In this document: positions 26,518-33,976 of the stretch, one piece after another | Numbering within the stretch: the stretch's first letter is position 1 | Layout: every line of letters starts with the position of its first letter | Assembly (NCBI GenBank): GCA_021636625.1 | Contig: JAJWLX010000003.1 | Coordinates: forward strand, 62,001-126,000 | DNA: 64,000 nt | Origin: Prevotella sp. | GTDB lineage: Bacteria; Bacteroidota; Bacteroidia; Bacteroidales; Bacteroidaceae | Direction: 5' to 3' | The notes under the pieces: generated by a model | The model's database searches: none | What the model saw: the letters and a program-made list of their open reading frames with translations, nothing else | What the model was told of the DNA's origin: nothing | Made by a program: the position numbers and the translations under genes

Positions 26518-27024
26518 ATGGAAGCAAAAGAAATTATGAGTAAGTTTGATGAGCTGTATGGAATGATGGCATCATCAACTAATGTAAAGTATATGCGCAC
26601 ATTTGGAGACACAATGCGCTGCATGATGAAGGATATGGCATCAAAGCACCCAGAGTTGGCGCAAGAGTATCTTGATAAGCTGTGCGCTATCAAGTGGAAG
26701 AACTATCTCACCAAGAAAGAGGCCTCTGAGATTGTAAACGGCATGAATCCACCTGCCACTTGGGATATGCAGACATGGCTCAATGCTATGACCGGTCTCG
26801 GACTTGCGACAGAGGAGAAGCCTTACTATAACGACTATGCTCTTTACGTTGCTATGAATCAGGTTGTAAGCGACCATGGATGCACTATTGCCAAGATACT
26901 CGGCAAGGAAGACGTGAAGGATATTGGTACAGAACATCTGGTTAAGTATGCCAACAGCCTCGCACTTGATCTGCTGAAGGACAAGGATGGTGTGTACGAC
27001 ATCAGAGAGTATTTCCTGAAGTAG
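26518..27024 (+). CDS. unknown phage protein
   Basis: 168 residues, helical, Met-rich near the N terminus, with no recognisable motif. Fourth gene of the 24725-27472 unit. Ends in TAG, as several genes here do, which argues against TAG recoding in this phage. Confidence 0.6.
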   Translation: MEAKEIMSKFDELYGMMASSTNVKYMRTFGDTMRCMMKDMASKHPELAQEYLDKLCAIKWKNYLTKKEASEIVNGMNPPATWDMQTWLNAMTGLGLATEEKPYYNDYALYVAMNQVVSDHGCTIAKILGKEDVKDIGTEHLVKYANSLALDLLKDKDGVYDIREYFLK

Positions 27025-27043
27025 CACTAAAAAACATACGGTT

Positions 27044-27472
27044 ATGAAAAAGGTATTCGAAGACATCATAGCTAGCAATGACATGCAGGCTATCAAGAAC
27101 TGTGTTACGATCATGGCAGATTGTTGCGAAGTTGGAATGAATGACAGCGTAATGCTTGATATGATGAAGCAGGTCAAGGGAGAGATTGGTGCGTGTCATT
27201 ATGACGAAGAAATGGCAGATATGCACCTTTGTCTCATTGAGCAGCTTCACACTAAAGACGTTGCCAAGGATTATTGGCACGAGGTCAAGAGTGACAAGAT
27301 TAATCTTGAAGACTGGTGCGTCCTCTGGGGTGAAATGGTAAAACGCAACGACGCAAAGATCAAAAAGTGGTTCCCGAAAATCAACACGCTTGATTTCGAG
27401 AGAAAGATTTTCGACGAATGCGTTTCTTTCCTGGAAAACGGCGGAATGCCATATTATGATCTGAATATCTGA
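27044..27472 (+). CDS. unknown phage protein
   Basis: 142 residues, acidic and helical with several Cys (positions about 20, 29, 52 and 68). Last gene before a promoter/operator region that precedes the lysis cassette. It resembles the previous product in composition and length, and the two may be distant relatives, but I see no clear alignment. Confidence 0.6.
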   Translation: MKKVFEDIIASNDMQAIKNCVTIMADCCEVGMNDSVMLDMMKQVKGEIGACHYDEEMADMHLCLIEQLHTKDVAKDYWHEVKSDKINLEDWCVLWGEMVKRNDAKIKKWFPKINTLDFERKIFDECVSFLENGGMPYYDLNI

Positions 27473-27492
27473 TTTTTTCGTTATTCTGAATG

Positions 27493-27538
27493 AAGTTTCG
27501 GTTTTTTTTGCTATCTTTGCATCAAAAGACCGAAACTT
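27493..27538 (+). promoter_or_regulatory. inverted repeat around a -7 box, before lysis genes
   Basis: AAGTTTCGGT (27493-27502) and ACCGAAACTT (27529-27538) are exact reverse complements. TATCTTTG (27512-27519) lies between them. This can be read as an operator pair around a promoter for the lysis genes. It could also be a terminator hairpin with a long loop followed by TATTTTTATT. Confidence 0.5.
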
Positions 27539-27568
27539 TATTTTTATTAATTATTCAGGATAACGAAA

Positions 27569-28048
27569 ATGGCAGAAAGATTAAGAGAATTATTAGTAGG
27601 GGTCGTGATAGCGGTCGTAGCCTACTTAAAGCCTATTGATGGAGAATTGAAGACATTGGCTTTGGTTTTCTTTCTCAACTTTGTGTTTGGATATCTTAGT
27701 GGTATGATAGCTAAAGGTGAGAAATTCGAACTCAAGAAGGCACTTATTTGCGTAGGTCACGCAACGATATACTTCGTTCTATGTGCAGCCGTATATACCG
27801 TTGGTAGATGGAAGGGGCAAATGGATGGAGCTATTCAGTGTGTGTCAATGATTACCTACGTTGTGATTTACTTCTATGGCATGAATATCACCCAAAAGAT
27901 GATGGAGATATTCAAGAAAGGTACGCCACCATGGATGGTAGCGAACTTTCTACATTATTGCCTTGGACTGTACTTTTTGGAGAGGATACCTTTCCTGTCA
28001 TCATTTTTTAACTCATACAAACAACAGAAAGGAAATCAATCATGTTAA
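27569..28048 (+). CDS. phage holin family protein
   Basis: 159 residues with about four hydrophobic segments (residues 8-22, 28-45, 62-80 and 90-107) and a charged C terminus, as in the holin family common in Bacteroides phages. It would form the inner-membrane lesions that time lysis. A TTCAGGATAACGAAA leader motif ends directly at the ATG. The next gene overlaps its end by seven bases, as expected for a lysis cassette. Confidence 0.75.
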   Translation: MAERLRELLVGVVIAVVAYLKPIDGELKTLALVFFLNFVFGYLSGMIAKGEKFELKKALICVGHATIYFVLCAAVYTVGRWKGQMDGAIQCVSMITYVVIYFYGMNITQKMMEIFKKGTPPWMVANFLHYCLGLYFLERIPFLSSFFNSYKQQKGNQSC

Positions 28049-28476
28049 TTACAATAGACAGAGCTTGGAAAAAAGATGGCTATACTATCAGCCGTCTGTA
28101 CGTTAATGGTGAATTGTTCGGATGCAATACTCTTGAAGATACAGACAGAGGATTGAATCAAGAAATGGATTTGGACGAAATCAAGAATAAAAAGGTATAT
28201 GGGCAGACTGCAATACCAAGCGGCAGTTATGAATGCGTATATACCTACTCCAACAGATTCAAGAAGATGTTGCCGTTATTACTGAACGTCAAAGGATTTG
28301 AAGGAATACGCATACATAGCGGTAACTCTGCAAAAGACACAGAGGGGTGTATTCTTATCGGTAAAAACGATAAGAAAGGATGGGTTAGTAATTCCCGATT
28401 CTGGACAAACAAGCTCATTCAGACTATGAAGACAGCTTGGGATAAAAAAGAAAAAGTAACGATTGTAATTCAGTAA
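28042..28476 (+). CDS. DUF5675 family protein, candidate lysis enzyme
   Basis: 144 residues. Matches the DUF5675 pattern (RLYVNGELFGCNTLED near the N terminus, then GQTAIPSGSY, then a GIRIHSGN and TEGCILIG pair). The His and Cys in the last two segments are spaced as in YkuD-type L,D-transpeptidase folds, so a peptidoglycan-acting role is plausible. No other endolysin is visible and the gene sits between holin and spanin candidates. The function is an inference from context and those two motifs. Confidence 0.7.
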   Translation: MLITIDRAWKKDGYTISRLYVNGELFGCNTLEDTDRGLNQEMDLDEIKNKKVYGQTAIPSGSYECVYTYSNRFKKMLPLLLNVKGFEGIRIHSGNSAKDTEGCILIGKNDKKGWVSNSRFWTNKLIQTMKTAWDKKEKVTIVIQ

Positions 28477-28480
28477 GCTT

Positions 28481-28924
28481 ATGAAACTGATTGATAAGAT
28501 AACAAGAGTTGTAATTTCTATTGCAGTAGCAATGCTGATTCTATCAATGTTCTGTAGATGCACTACTACAAAGTATGTTCCTGTTACAGAATACAAAGAT
28601 AGGGTTGTAGTAAAGACGGATTCTTTATTGAAGACTGATTCCGTCTATGTACATGATAGCGTATCTGTTTATATTAGAGGCGATACAGTCTTCAAGGATA
28701 AGTACCATCTTCAATATAAAGACAGATACATTGTAAGAAATAAATCGGACACCTTGATTGTACGAGATTCGATTCCATATAAAGTTGAGGTTGGCAAGCA
28801 ACTATCAAAGACCGATAAAGCTTTCTTGAAAATAGGTAAGATAGCTTCAGTTTGTCTTTTTATAGGCATTCTCGCATTTTTAGGTTGGATATACAGGAAG
28901 TCAAAGCTACACAAACGTTCTTAG
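28481..28924 (+). CDS. candidate unimolecular spanin
   Basis: 147 residues. An N-terminal hydrophobic signal (residues 9-24) leads to Cys 25 and Cys 27, which may be lipidated. The middle (30-110) has alternating strands rich in Thr, Val, Asp and Lys, and a C-terminal membrane segment (about 118-137) precedes a basic tail. An outer-membrane lipid anchor plus an inner-membrane C-terminal anchor is the layout of one-piece spanins such as T1 gp11. Last gene of the lysis cassette. The lipobox is not canonical, so the call is moderate. Confidence 0.55.
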   Translation: MKLIDKITRVVISIAVAMLILSMFCRCTTTKYVPVTEYKDRVVVKTDSLLKTDSVYVHDSVSVYIRGDTVFKDKYHLQYKDRYIVRNKSDTLIVRDSIPYKVEVGKQLSKTDKAFLKIGKIASVCLFIGILAFLGWIYRKSKLHKRS

Positions 28925-28972
28925 TTTTTTCTAATGTTTTTATTTTTGGTTATTAGTTGATTTACAAACAAA

Positions 28973-29006
28973 AAGGGGTGACCGCACGCGATGTGTAGCC
29001 ACCCCT
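28973..29006 (-). terminator. terminator of the leftward early operon
   Basis: AGGGGTG (28974-28980) pairs with CACCCCT (29000-29006). Read on the - strand the stem is followed by TTTTTG. It lies between the convergent late (+) and early (-) operons. Confidence 0.8.
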
Positions 29007-29031
29007 AAACATATAGATAATGCACAGAAAT

Positions 29032-29664
29032 TCAATCTTCTTCAGCTTGCAGGAACTTAATACTATACTCCGTTTCGTAGTATTTCTTCTGTTCGTCGGT
29101 CAGCATTATTGTTTTGCTATCAAAGAACAGGGTAAGCAGCTCTCCATAATCCTTGTCGTAAAAGTAGTTGTACTTTCGGCAAAGATAATTTCTAGCATTC
29201 ATACACTTGCCGGGAACAGTCTTAAACTTACGCTTTGTCTTCTGTGGCAAACCGCTGGCAGCTCTCAGCTTCTCAACGGCTAGAACCTTTCTCAGTGTTT
29301 CCTGTCTCTTTCTGTTAGCCTCATCGGTACGTGTACGGGCAGCACTCTCCTTCTGTATTCGTTTTGTGGTCTCATCTGTATGCTTGACCCCAATCCTCCT
29401 CGCCAGGTTGTTGACCGATGCCTTTGTTATACCGAGAATATTCCCTACCTCTGTGGCAGAAAGAGCTGGATAGAGATTACGAATAGCCTGATCCCTCACC
29501 TCCTTCGCTTCCTTCTTCCTTTGAATAAAGGAGTCCCCATGCAGCTTATGTAGCCACCAGTAGATGGTCTGTATGGTGCATCCGAATGACTTCGCCAATT
29601 TGCTTGGCGACTCACACGGATGTTCCTTTATGTAATTTTTCTGTTCGTCTGTAAGTACGTTCAT
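29032..29664 (-). CDS. DNA-binding protein with two HTH segments
   Basis: 210 residues from the ATG at 29664, which lies right at the end of the upstream dUTPase gene; a longer start at 29703 would overlap it. Two helix-turn-helix-like segments are visible: SPSKLAKSFGCTIQTIYWWL near residues 18-37 and SATEVGNILGITKASVNNLA near 65-84. The middle is very basic (KRKFKTV). Last gene of the early operon. It could act on DNA packaging or late-gene activation, but nothing in the sequence decides this. Confidence 0.65.
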   Translation of the reverse strand: MNVLTDEQKNYIKEHPCESPSKLAKSFGCTIQTIYWWLHKLHGDSFIQRKKEAKEVRDQAIRNLYPALSATEVGNILGITKASVNNLARRIGVKHTDETTKRIQKESAARTRTDEANRKRQETLRKVLAVEKLRAASGLPQKTKRKFKTVPGKCMNARNYLCRKYNYFYDKDYGELLTLFFDSKTIMLTDEQKKYYETEYSIKFLQAEED

Positions 29665-29665
29665 A

Positions 29666-30313
29666 TTACTTTTTGTCAGAAGAGCCGTAGCCGTTATCAC
29701 CACGCTCTGTTTTGTTTAATTCATCCGTCTCTATAAACATGATGTTACCACTTGTTTCTAGGTGGAATTGCACAATTTTATCACCAACCTTGTATCGCGG
29801 CATGTTTGGCAGAACGTGATAGAATACGGCAGAAATCTCGCCGGTATATGAGTCATCGATAGTGCCTTCACAGTTACTGAGAATCATACCAGTCTTCCAT
29901 ACGGAAGAACGAGGACGGAACGTAAAGCACCTAGAAATATCGGCAGGCTTATCACGATCTTCAATCTGCAAAGCAAATCCAAGACCGTACTTCCACACAT
30001 TAGGTTCAATCTCTTCTTCTGAAACCGCATAGCAGTCGTAGCAGAAATCATCATTGTGCGCCTTCGTTGGCATGATAGCGTTCTCGTTTGTCTTCTTAAA
30101 CAAGACTGGTACGCCAACAACCTCGGTGAATCTGTCAATTTCCACGCCATCAACGTTCACCTTTCCGTAGAACATATCAGCAGGACGAGTCCAAACCTTG
30201 TGCTCCCCATAGAGAGCCTGATAAACAACTTCTTTCTCCTGAGTTTCACTATTAGTGACCTCAGTAATAAATCTGTAATAACCTCCTTTGAAATGTCTGT
30301 AAATCTTTTCCAT
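29666..30313 (-). CDS. DUF1653-dUTPase fusion
   Basis: 215 residues. Residues 3-65 look like the DUF1653 domain (YRHFKGGYYRF ... YGEHKVWTRPADMF). The rest has the trimeric dUTPase motifs in order: DFCYDCYA (motif 1, altered from AGYDL), RPRSSVWKTG (2), GTIDDSYTGEI (3, with the catalytic Asp/Tyr), GDKIVQF (4) and RGDNGYGSS (5). It should convert dUTP to dUMP, keeping uracil out of phage DNA. Motif 1 carries Cys residues, which is unusual. Confidence 0.85.
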   Translation of the reverse strand: MEKIYRHFKGGYYRFITEVTNSETQEKEVVYQALYGEHKVWTRPADMFYGKVNVDGVEIDRFTEVVGVPVLFKKTNENAIMPTKAHNDDFCYDCYAVSEEEIEPNVWKYGLGFALQIEDRDKPADISRCFTFRPRSSVWKTGMILSNCEGTIDDSYTGEISAVFYHVLPNMPRYKVGDKIVQFHLETSGNIMFIETDELNKTERGDNGYGSSDKK

Positions 30314-30327
30314 TTTATATTTAAAGT

Positions 30328-30456
30328 TTAAAATTCATGTTCACTACACACTTTGTCGCAAGATGATTCATGCTCGTTATTGCTACACCATCCTACACCA
30401 TAAACGTCTTCGTTGTCAAACCAATGGCAGTTGCCGCAGCATCTTTCTTCTTTCAT
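30328..30456 (-). CDS. small Cys-rich protein, probable Zn-binding
   Basis: 42 residues. Cys-Cys-Gly-Asn-Cys near the N terminus and further Cys residues at GWC, SSC and KVC suggest a zinc ribbon. ATG overlaps the TGA of the upstream gene (ATGA), typical of coupled translation. Small zinc-binding proteins of this kind are common in phage early regions; the role is unknown. Confidence 0.6.
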   Translation of the reverse strand: MKEERCCGNCHWFDNEDVYGVGWCSNNEHESSCDKVCSEHEF

Positions 30457-30755
30457 ACGTTATACTGTTTTAATCTTTCTGCACTACGACGAAGGTCTCT
30501 CGGACTGAACGGATTCTTTTTATTAAACTTTGCCGCTTCGTTTCTGTACCTATGAGCATTCCAATGTTCAACTAAACTCATCGCCTTTGTGATACGGTGA
30601 TCCATAGTAAAAGCATTCCGATAAGTCTTTTTCTCATCGTAAGCACCCCATGCAATCAGCCACTTGACATTATACCCTTTCTTTTTGTACTTCTCTTCTA
30701 TATTTAAAAAAGTACATTTATGCTTCATGATCTTCTTCGCTTGTCTTATCTTCAT
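30453..30755 (-). CDS. unknown basic phage protein
   Basis: 100 residues, strongly basic, with an arginine/lysine-rich C terminus (SPRDLRRSAERLKQYNV). No motif recognised. Translationally coupled to the small Cys-rich gene that follows. Confidence 0.55.
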   Translation of the reverse strand: MKIRQAKKIMKHKCTFLNIEEKYKKKGYNVKWLIAWGAYDEKKTYRNAFTMDHRITKAMSLVEHWNAHRYRNEAAKFNKKNPFSPRDLRRSAERLKQYNV

Positions 30756-30758
30756 ATA

Positions 30759-31139
30759 CTACTTGTTTTTATAAATACTACATGTCCCCTCGTAAATTGT
30801 GCTATTTGTATAGATGTCTTTATATTGCGAAATGGAAACCAATCCATTTTCCTTCATTCCCTTAAGAATTTCATCATACACACTTTCTATTGCTCTTCTC
30901 TTCATTTGCTCCATGCCAGATTTGTCACGGCAATAGTATTGCATTTCAAAATTTGACATTGTAACTCTTGAACGAAGCTTCATAACTTGTGGCTTTATGT
31001 ATTTAACCTCTATCTTTGGTTTGATGCCTAGTTGGTCAGCTAGCCATTGTTTCCATTTTGGTTTGACATCTTCTCCATCCAAACAAACAAGCAAGATGTA
31101 GATAAAACTCATACTAAGATATAAAATTGCTATATTCAT
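30759..31139 (-). CDS. membrane-anchored unknown protein
   Basis: 126 residues. One N-terminal membrane segment (about residues 3-19), then a basic soluble part with mixed helix and strand. Likely anchored at the inner membrane with the rest in the cytoplasm or periplasm. Not recognised. Confidence 0.55.
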   Translation of the reverse strand: MNIAILYLSMSFIYILLVCLDGEDVKPKWKQWLADQLGIKPKIEVKYIKPQVMKLRSRVTMSNFEMQYYCRDKSGMEQMKRRAIESVYDEILKGMKENGLVSISQYKDIYTNSTIYEGTCSIYKNK

Positions 31140-31142
31140 ACG

Positions 31143-31520
31143 CTACTTCTCCTTATCGAATTTATTTCCGACAACTTTTAGTCGTCTATTACGCAACATA
31201 CCCCCTAAAGTATTTGGATAGAGAACAGGGCATTCGGTATTCACTAAACTAAAACTAGTGTTGCCTTGATTCCAAACTACTTCATAGATTGCTTTTGTTT
31301 CTTGGCTTTGCAGAAGGTCGTGCTCCCAAATTTCTTTACCTTTGCAATCTGTCATTCCAGTGAACTGACAGATGGTAGAGGGGTCAATTGGTGATGTCAG
31401 TCGTTTCTCAAAGTCTGTCATCCAGACGTTATCTGAATCTTTGTGGTGAACCAAATCACCTTTTATCCATTTTCCATCCAATGTCTTCTTTGCCTTGAAT
31501 TTTATGTTTTCTATTTTCAT
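31143..31520 (-). CDS. YopX family protein, copy 1
   Basis: 125 residues. Matches the YopX pattern (NIKFKAKK near the start, then DPSTICQFTGMTDCKGKEIWEHDLL, then VVGNKFD at the end). YopX proteins are common in phages and integrative elements; their function is not known. A second copy lies next door, with the same leader sequence ending TAGCTTATG. Confidence 0.8.
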   Translation of the reverse strand: MKIENIKFKAKKTLDGKWIKGDLVHHKDSDNVWMTDFEKRLTSPIDPSTICQFTGMTDCKGKEIWEHDLLQSQETKAIYEVVWNQGNTSFSLVNTECPVLYPNTLGGMLRNRRLKVVGNKFDKEK

Positions 31521-31589
31521 AAGCTATTTCTTTTAATCGAATTTATTGCCAATTCTTTCTATCCTACAAACTTTTATAACATCGTGAAG

Positions 31590-31907
31590 CTAATAAGAAT
31601 GTTTATTCTCGCTGATTACCATAAAAGCATAGTTACATTCCGACCAAATCACTTCAGCAGTATGGGTAAACCCTACAAAATGTATTAGGTCGTGTTCAAA
31701 CAATTCTTTACCTTCACAATCTGCCAGCCCTGTGTACTGGCAGACGGTAGCAGGGTCAACTTCATAAGTGATATTTCTGTTCAACATACTTTCTTCCTGA
31801 CGATTTTCGATGATGTAGGTGTTACCACATTCGGCATAAAAGTAACCTTCTACCCACTTACCATTGTCAAGTCGTTTAGCCTTGAACTTGATATTTTCTA
31901 CTTTCAT
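31590..31907 (-). CDS. YopX family protein, copy 2
   Basis: 105 residues, shorter at the C terminus than copy 1 because it lacks the final strand (VVGNKFD). Shares IKFKAKR, DPATVCQYTGLADCEGKELFEHDL. The 69 bases downstream still resemble a continuation (GIEFYGIC-like codons are not in frame), so this copy may have lost its last part by a frameshift or stop. Confidence 0.75.
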   Translation of the reverse strand: MKVENIKFKAKRLDNGKWVEGYFYAECGNTYIIENRQEESMLNRNITYEVDPATVCQYTGLADCEGKELFEHDLIHFVGFTHTAEVIWSECNYAFMVISENKHSY

Positions 31908-31918
31908 AAGCTATAATT

Positions 31919-32083
31919 TTAAATAAAATAGTTATCGAGCTGCCATTTACTGATATTTATATAGCCGAATGGGGCATATATCATTATTCCTATAAATGGA
32001 TTATAATCAACTCTGTAATCACAGCCATTTACAAACGTAACACCCTTTATAATTGTGCCGCAAATACAAGTAACCTTCCTCAT
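31919..32083 (-). CDS. small unknown protein
   Basis: 54 residues with a CIC and one more Cys, aromatic-rich C-terminal half (PFGYINISKWQLDNYF). Fills the gap between its neighbours with normal spacing. No motif; coding support is the fit in the operon. Confidence 0.5.
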   Translation of the reverse strand: MRKVTCICGTIIKGVTFVNGCDYRVDYNPFIGIMIYAPFGYINISKWQLDNYFI

Positions 32084-32090
32084 TTTTTAT

Positions 32091-32288
32091 CTATCTAAGT
32101 TCAACTGGCTCATCGCTAAAAGATAACTCTCTTCCGATGAGCTTCTTGATTGTGCCATGTGGCAACCGAACTGAAGCTCCTGTCCATCCCGCATATGGAG
32201 AGGCTAAAAATTTACCTTTATCTCTATGAGGCATATAACCTTCATAAACCCATTCAGTACCGTCTGAATCAACTGCTACCCATGCCAT
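32091..32288 (-). CDS. small unknown phage protein
   Basis: 65 residues. Sequence opens MAWVAVDSDGTEWVYEGYMP and looks like a small beta-rich fold. Similar short proteins are frequent in Bacteroides phages and their function is unknown. Confidence 0.6.
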   Translation of the reverse strand: MAWVAVDSDGTEWVYEGYMPHRDKGKFLASPYAGWTGASVRLPHGTIKKLIGRELSFSDEPVELR

Positions 32289-32290
32289 AA

Positions 32291-32707
32291 CTATTCCTCC
32301 ACTTTTACGCCAAACGGAAGCCCATCGGCAAACAACAAATTCTTAAAGCAACTTTCAAATGTCTCATCTTCATATCCACCGAAGTCACAGCCATTAGTAA
32401 TTAAGCATGTGAATGCACGATGTACTTGATAAGTAGCAAAGTACTTATCTTTAACAACGCCAAATGGCTGATGCTTTAACATCTCCTGCCAGCACTCTTC
32501 TGCGTTCTTAAATGGGCGGTACTTTGGTTCTGGCTTAATACGATACTCTGTATTATTCCAGTACTCTATTTCCTTCATTTCCGTCCAATCATTCAAGTCT
32601 TCCAAGCCTTTACCAACAACATTTGGGTCAGTTCTTGTCTCTATTACTTTACCTTCTGCAAAAGCTTGCAAGATAGGATAAAATTCTTTAGCTTCAATTC
32701 TATTCAT
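32291..32707 (-). CDS. unknown phage protein
   Basis: 138 residues, aromatic- and acid-rich, with a central segment EYRIKPEPKYRPFKNAEECW that recurs in many phage accessory proteins of unknown role. Overlaps the next upstream gene by four bases (ATGA). Confidence 0.6.
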   Translation of the reverse strand: MNRIEAKEFYPILQAFAEGKVIETRTDPNVVGKGLEDLNDWTEMKEIEYWNNTEYRIKPEPKYRPFKNAEECWQEMLKHQPFGVVKDKYFATYQVHRAFTCLITNGCDFGGYEDETFESCFKNLLFADGLPFGVKVEE

Positions 32708-32940
32708 AGCTTTAATAATTTAGTTAAATACTTATCCATACTATAATACACTATCTGAGTAATAGTGTACACATAGAATGATTTACATCCTTTAGTTACT
32801 TTCATTCGTAATATAGTACTTCCTGTTATTACCCATATTGCTGGTATGATTAAAGGAAACAAAGAACCTTCAAATACGAATACTATAGTACATATAGGAA
32901 TCATAAGTAACACATATACTAATCTCTTTAATACTTTCAT
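32704..32940 (-). CDS. small membrane protein
   Basis: 78 residues with two membrane segments (about residues 7-23 and 27-44) and a basic end. Coupled to the downstream gene. Function unknown. Confidence 0.55.
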   Translation of the reverse strand: MKVLKRLVYVLLMIPICTIVFVFEGSLFPLIIPAIWVITGSTILRMKVTKGCKSFYVYTITQIVYYSMDKYLTKLLKL

Positions 32941-32942
32941 AC

Positions 32943-33113
32943 TTAGTCCTCCAACTCTATGTTATTTTCAGCTGCGTAGCCGTCTTGTGCCTCTTCACAA
33001 TAACACCCTTCACAAAGCTAGCCTATACCAATGTTATATTCTGAAATGATGTTCTTATTGCAATACTCACAGATAGCATCGCCAAGTTCATTTTGTAATT
33101 CTTCTCTTGTCAT
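32943..33113 (-). pseudogene. zinc-ribbon gene with in-frame TAG
   Basis: Reads ATG at 33113 to TAA at 32943 in one frame, broken by a TAG at 33018-33020. Before the TAG is CEYC, after it LCEGCYC, so the two Cys pairs of a zinc ribbon are split by the stop. CAG (Gln) to TAG is the simplest change. Other genes in this phage end in TAG, so general recoding is unlikely. Translation may give a 31-residue fragment or, with suppression, 56 residues. Confidence 0.55.
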
Positions 33114-33177
33114 AATACATTCTTGTTTGTTTTGGCATAACTTTTGCTGTAAATTTAATGGCGATATTGCCAGTTTT

Positions 33178-33193
33178 TTAAATGTACATTTAA
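33178..33193 (+). promoter_or_regulatory. 16-base perfect palindrome, possible operator
   Basis: TTAAATGTACATTTAA, ending three bases before the ATG at 33197. Could bind a dimeric repressor that controls the only rightward gene in this region. Confidence 0.45.
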
Positions 33194-33196
33194 GTT

Positions 33197-33322
33197 ATGG
33201 TTAAAAAAGTTACTGTTGAAATCTGCCGTAGAGCAGACAATGGGCAAATCTGTACTCGTAATTATGCAGATAAGCACCCAAAGACAACTGTTATTGAACA
33301 TCGTCAGCGCAAGACGAAGTAA
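33197..33322 (+). CDS. 41-residue basic protein on the opposite strand
   Basis: Very basic, sequence opens MVKKVTVEICRRADNGQIC and ends RQRKTK, with the TRNYADKHPKTTV pattern I associate with a small protein family found in Bacteroides phages and elements. It is the only + gene between 29 and 50 kb, is preceded by a palindrome, and ends by overlapping the tail of the - gene at 33291 by about 30 bases. No close match to a -33/-7 promoter is visible. Confidence 0.6.
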   Translation: MVKKVTVEICRRADNGQICTRNYADKHPKTTVIEHRQRKTK

Positions 33323-33692
33323 GAATCTCCTCAATCTTTGAGGTAATGTAACCAATAAGATAGGCGTATGCTTCTTCATTCTCAGAACAAGGAGGTACGT
33401 CTATCTTATTCATTATCTCACAAGCAGCGTGGTAAATCTCATGCGCCAAAGTACCCTTATCTTTGTTAGTCTTAGGGACATTTGGTATCCATAAGATAAT
33501 ATTCCCTGTACTAAGAAGAACTGTTCTTCCAAGGATATTGCTATTAATATTCATTCCTCCAAGAATAGATAGAGTATCTTCTAAACCAAATCTTGAAATC
33601 AATTCCTCCTTTAGATAGTCGTAACTTCCAAAGTGAACCATAATGTCGGTATTGTATATGCCAATATTTATTATTTTGTTTACCTTATCCAT
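33291..33692 (-). CDS. small HExxH metallopeptidase-like protein
   Basis: 133 residues. Contains HEIYHAA (about residues 84-90) and a downstream acidic EEAYAYLIGYI segment, the pattern of a zinc-dependent peptidase found in many phages. The third zinc ligand is likely one of the Glu in that segment. Such proteins may cleave a host or phage regulator, as ImmA does, but the target is unknown. Confidence 0.65.
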   Translation of the reverse strand: MDKVNKIINIGIYNTDIMVHFGSYDYLKEELISRFGLEDTLSILGGMNINSNILGRTVLLSTGNIILWIPNVPKTNKDKGTLAHEIYHAACEIMNKIDVPPCSENEEAYAYLIGYITSKIEEILTSSCADDVQ

Positions 33693-33713
33693 ATTCTCTT
33701 CTTTTTTCCCTCC

Positions 33714-33962
33714 TTAGTAATTGATAATCTTCTGTGTCTTGCGAACCTTGGCAAAGAAATCAGTGATTTCTTGTGAGGTTGCTTCTCTACAGAACCCTTC
33801 CTTCATCCAGTTACCAATACCATTGGACTTCTGAATCATTCCATCAGAATCCTCACCAATTATAACACCATATCCATCAGCATTAATAAAGCCATCATGG
33901 ATAAATACTTTGCCGCACATATCTATTAAGATAGTACCTGCTTTATATTCACTTAATCTCAT
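33714..33962 (-). CDS. unknown phage protein
   Basis: 82 residues, compact mixed fold opening MRLSEYKAGTILIDMCGKVFIHDGF. The AAAAGAAGAGAATATG leader is shared with the neighbouring gene at 33692, suggesting a copied control region. No function. Confidence 0.6.
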   Translation of the reverse strand: MRLSEYKAGTILIDMCGKVFIHDGFINADGYGVIIGEDSDGMIQKSNGIGNWMKEGFCREATSQEITDFFAKVRKTQKIINY

Positions 33963-33976
33963 ATTCTCTTCTTTTT

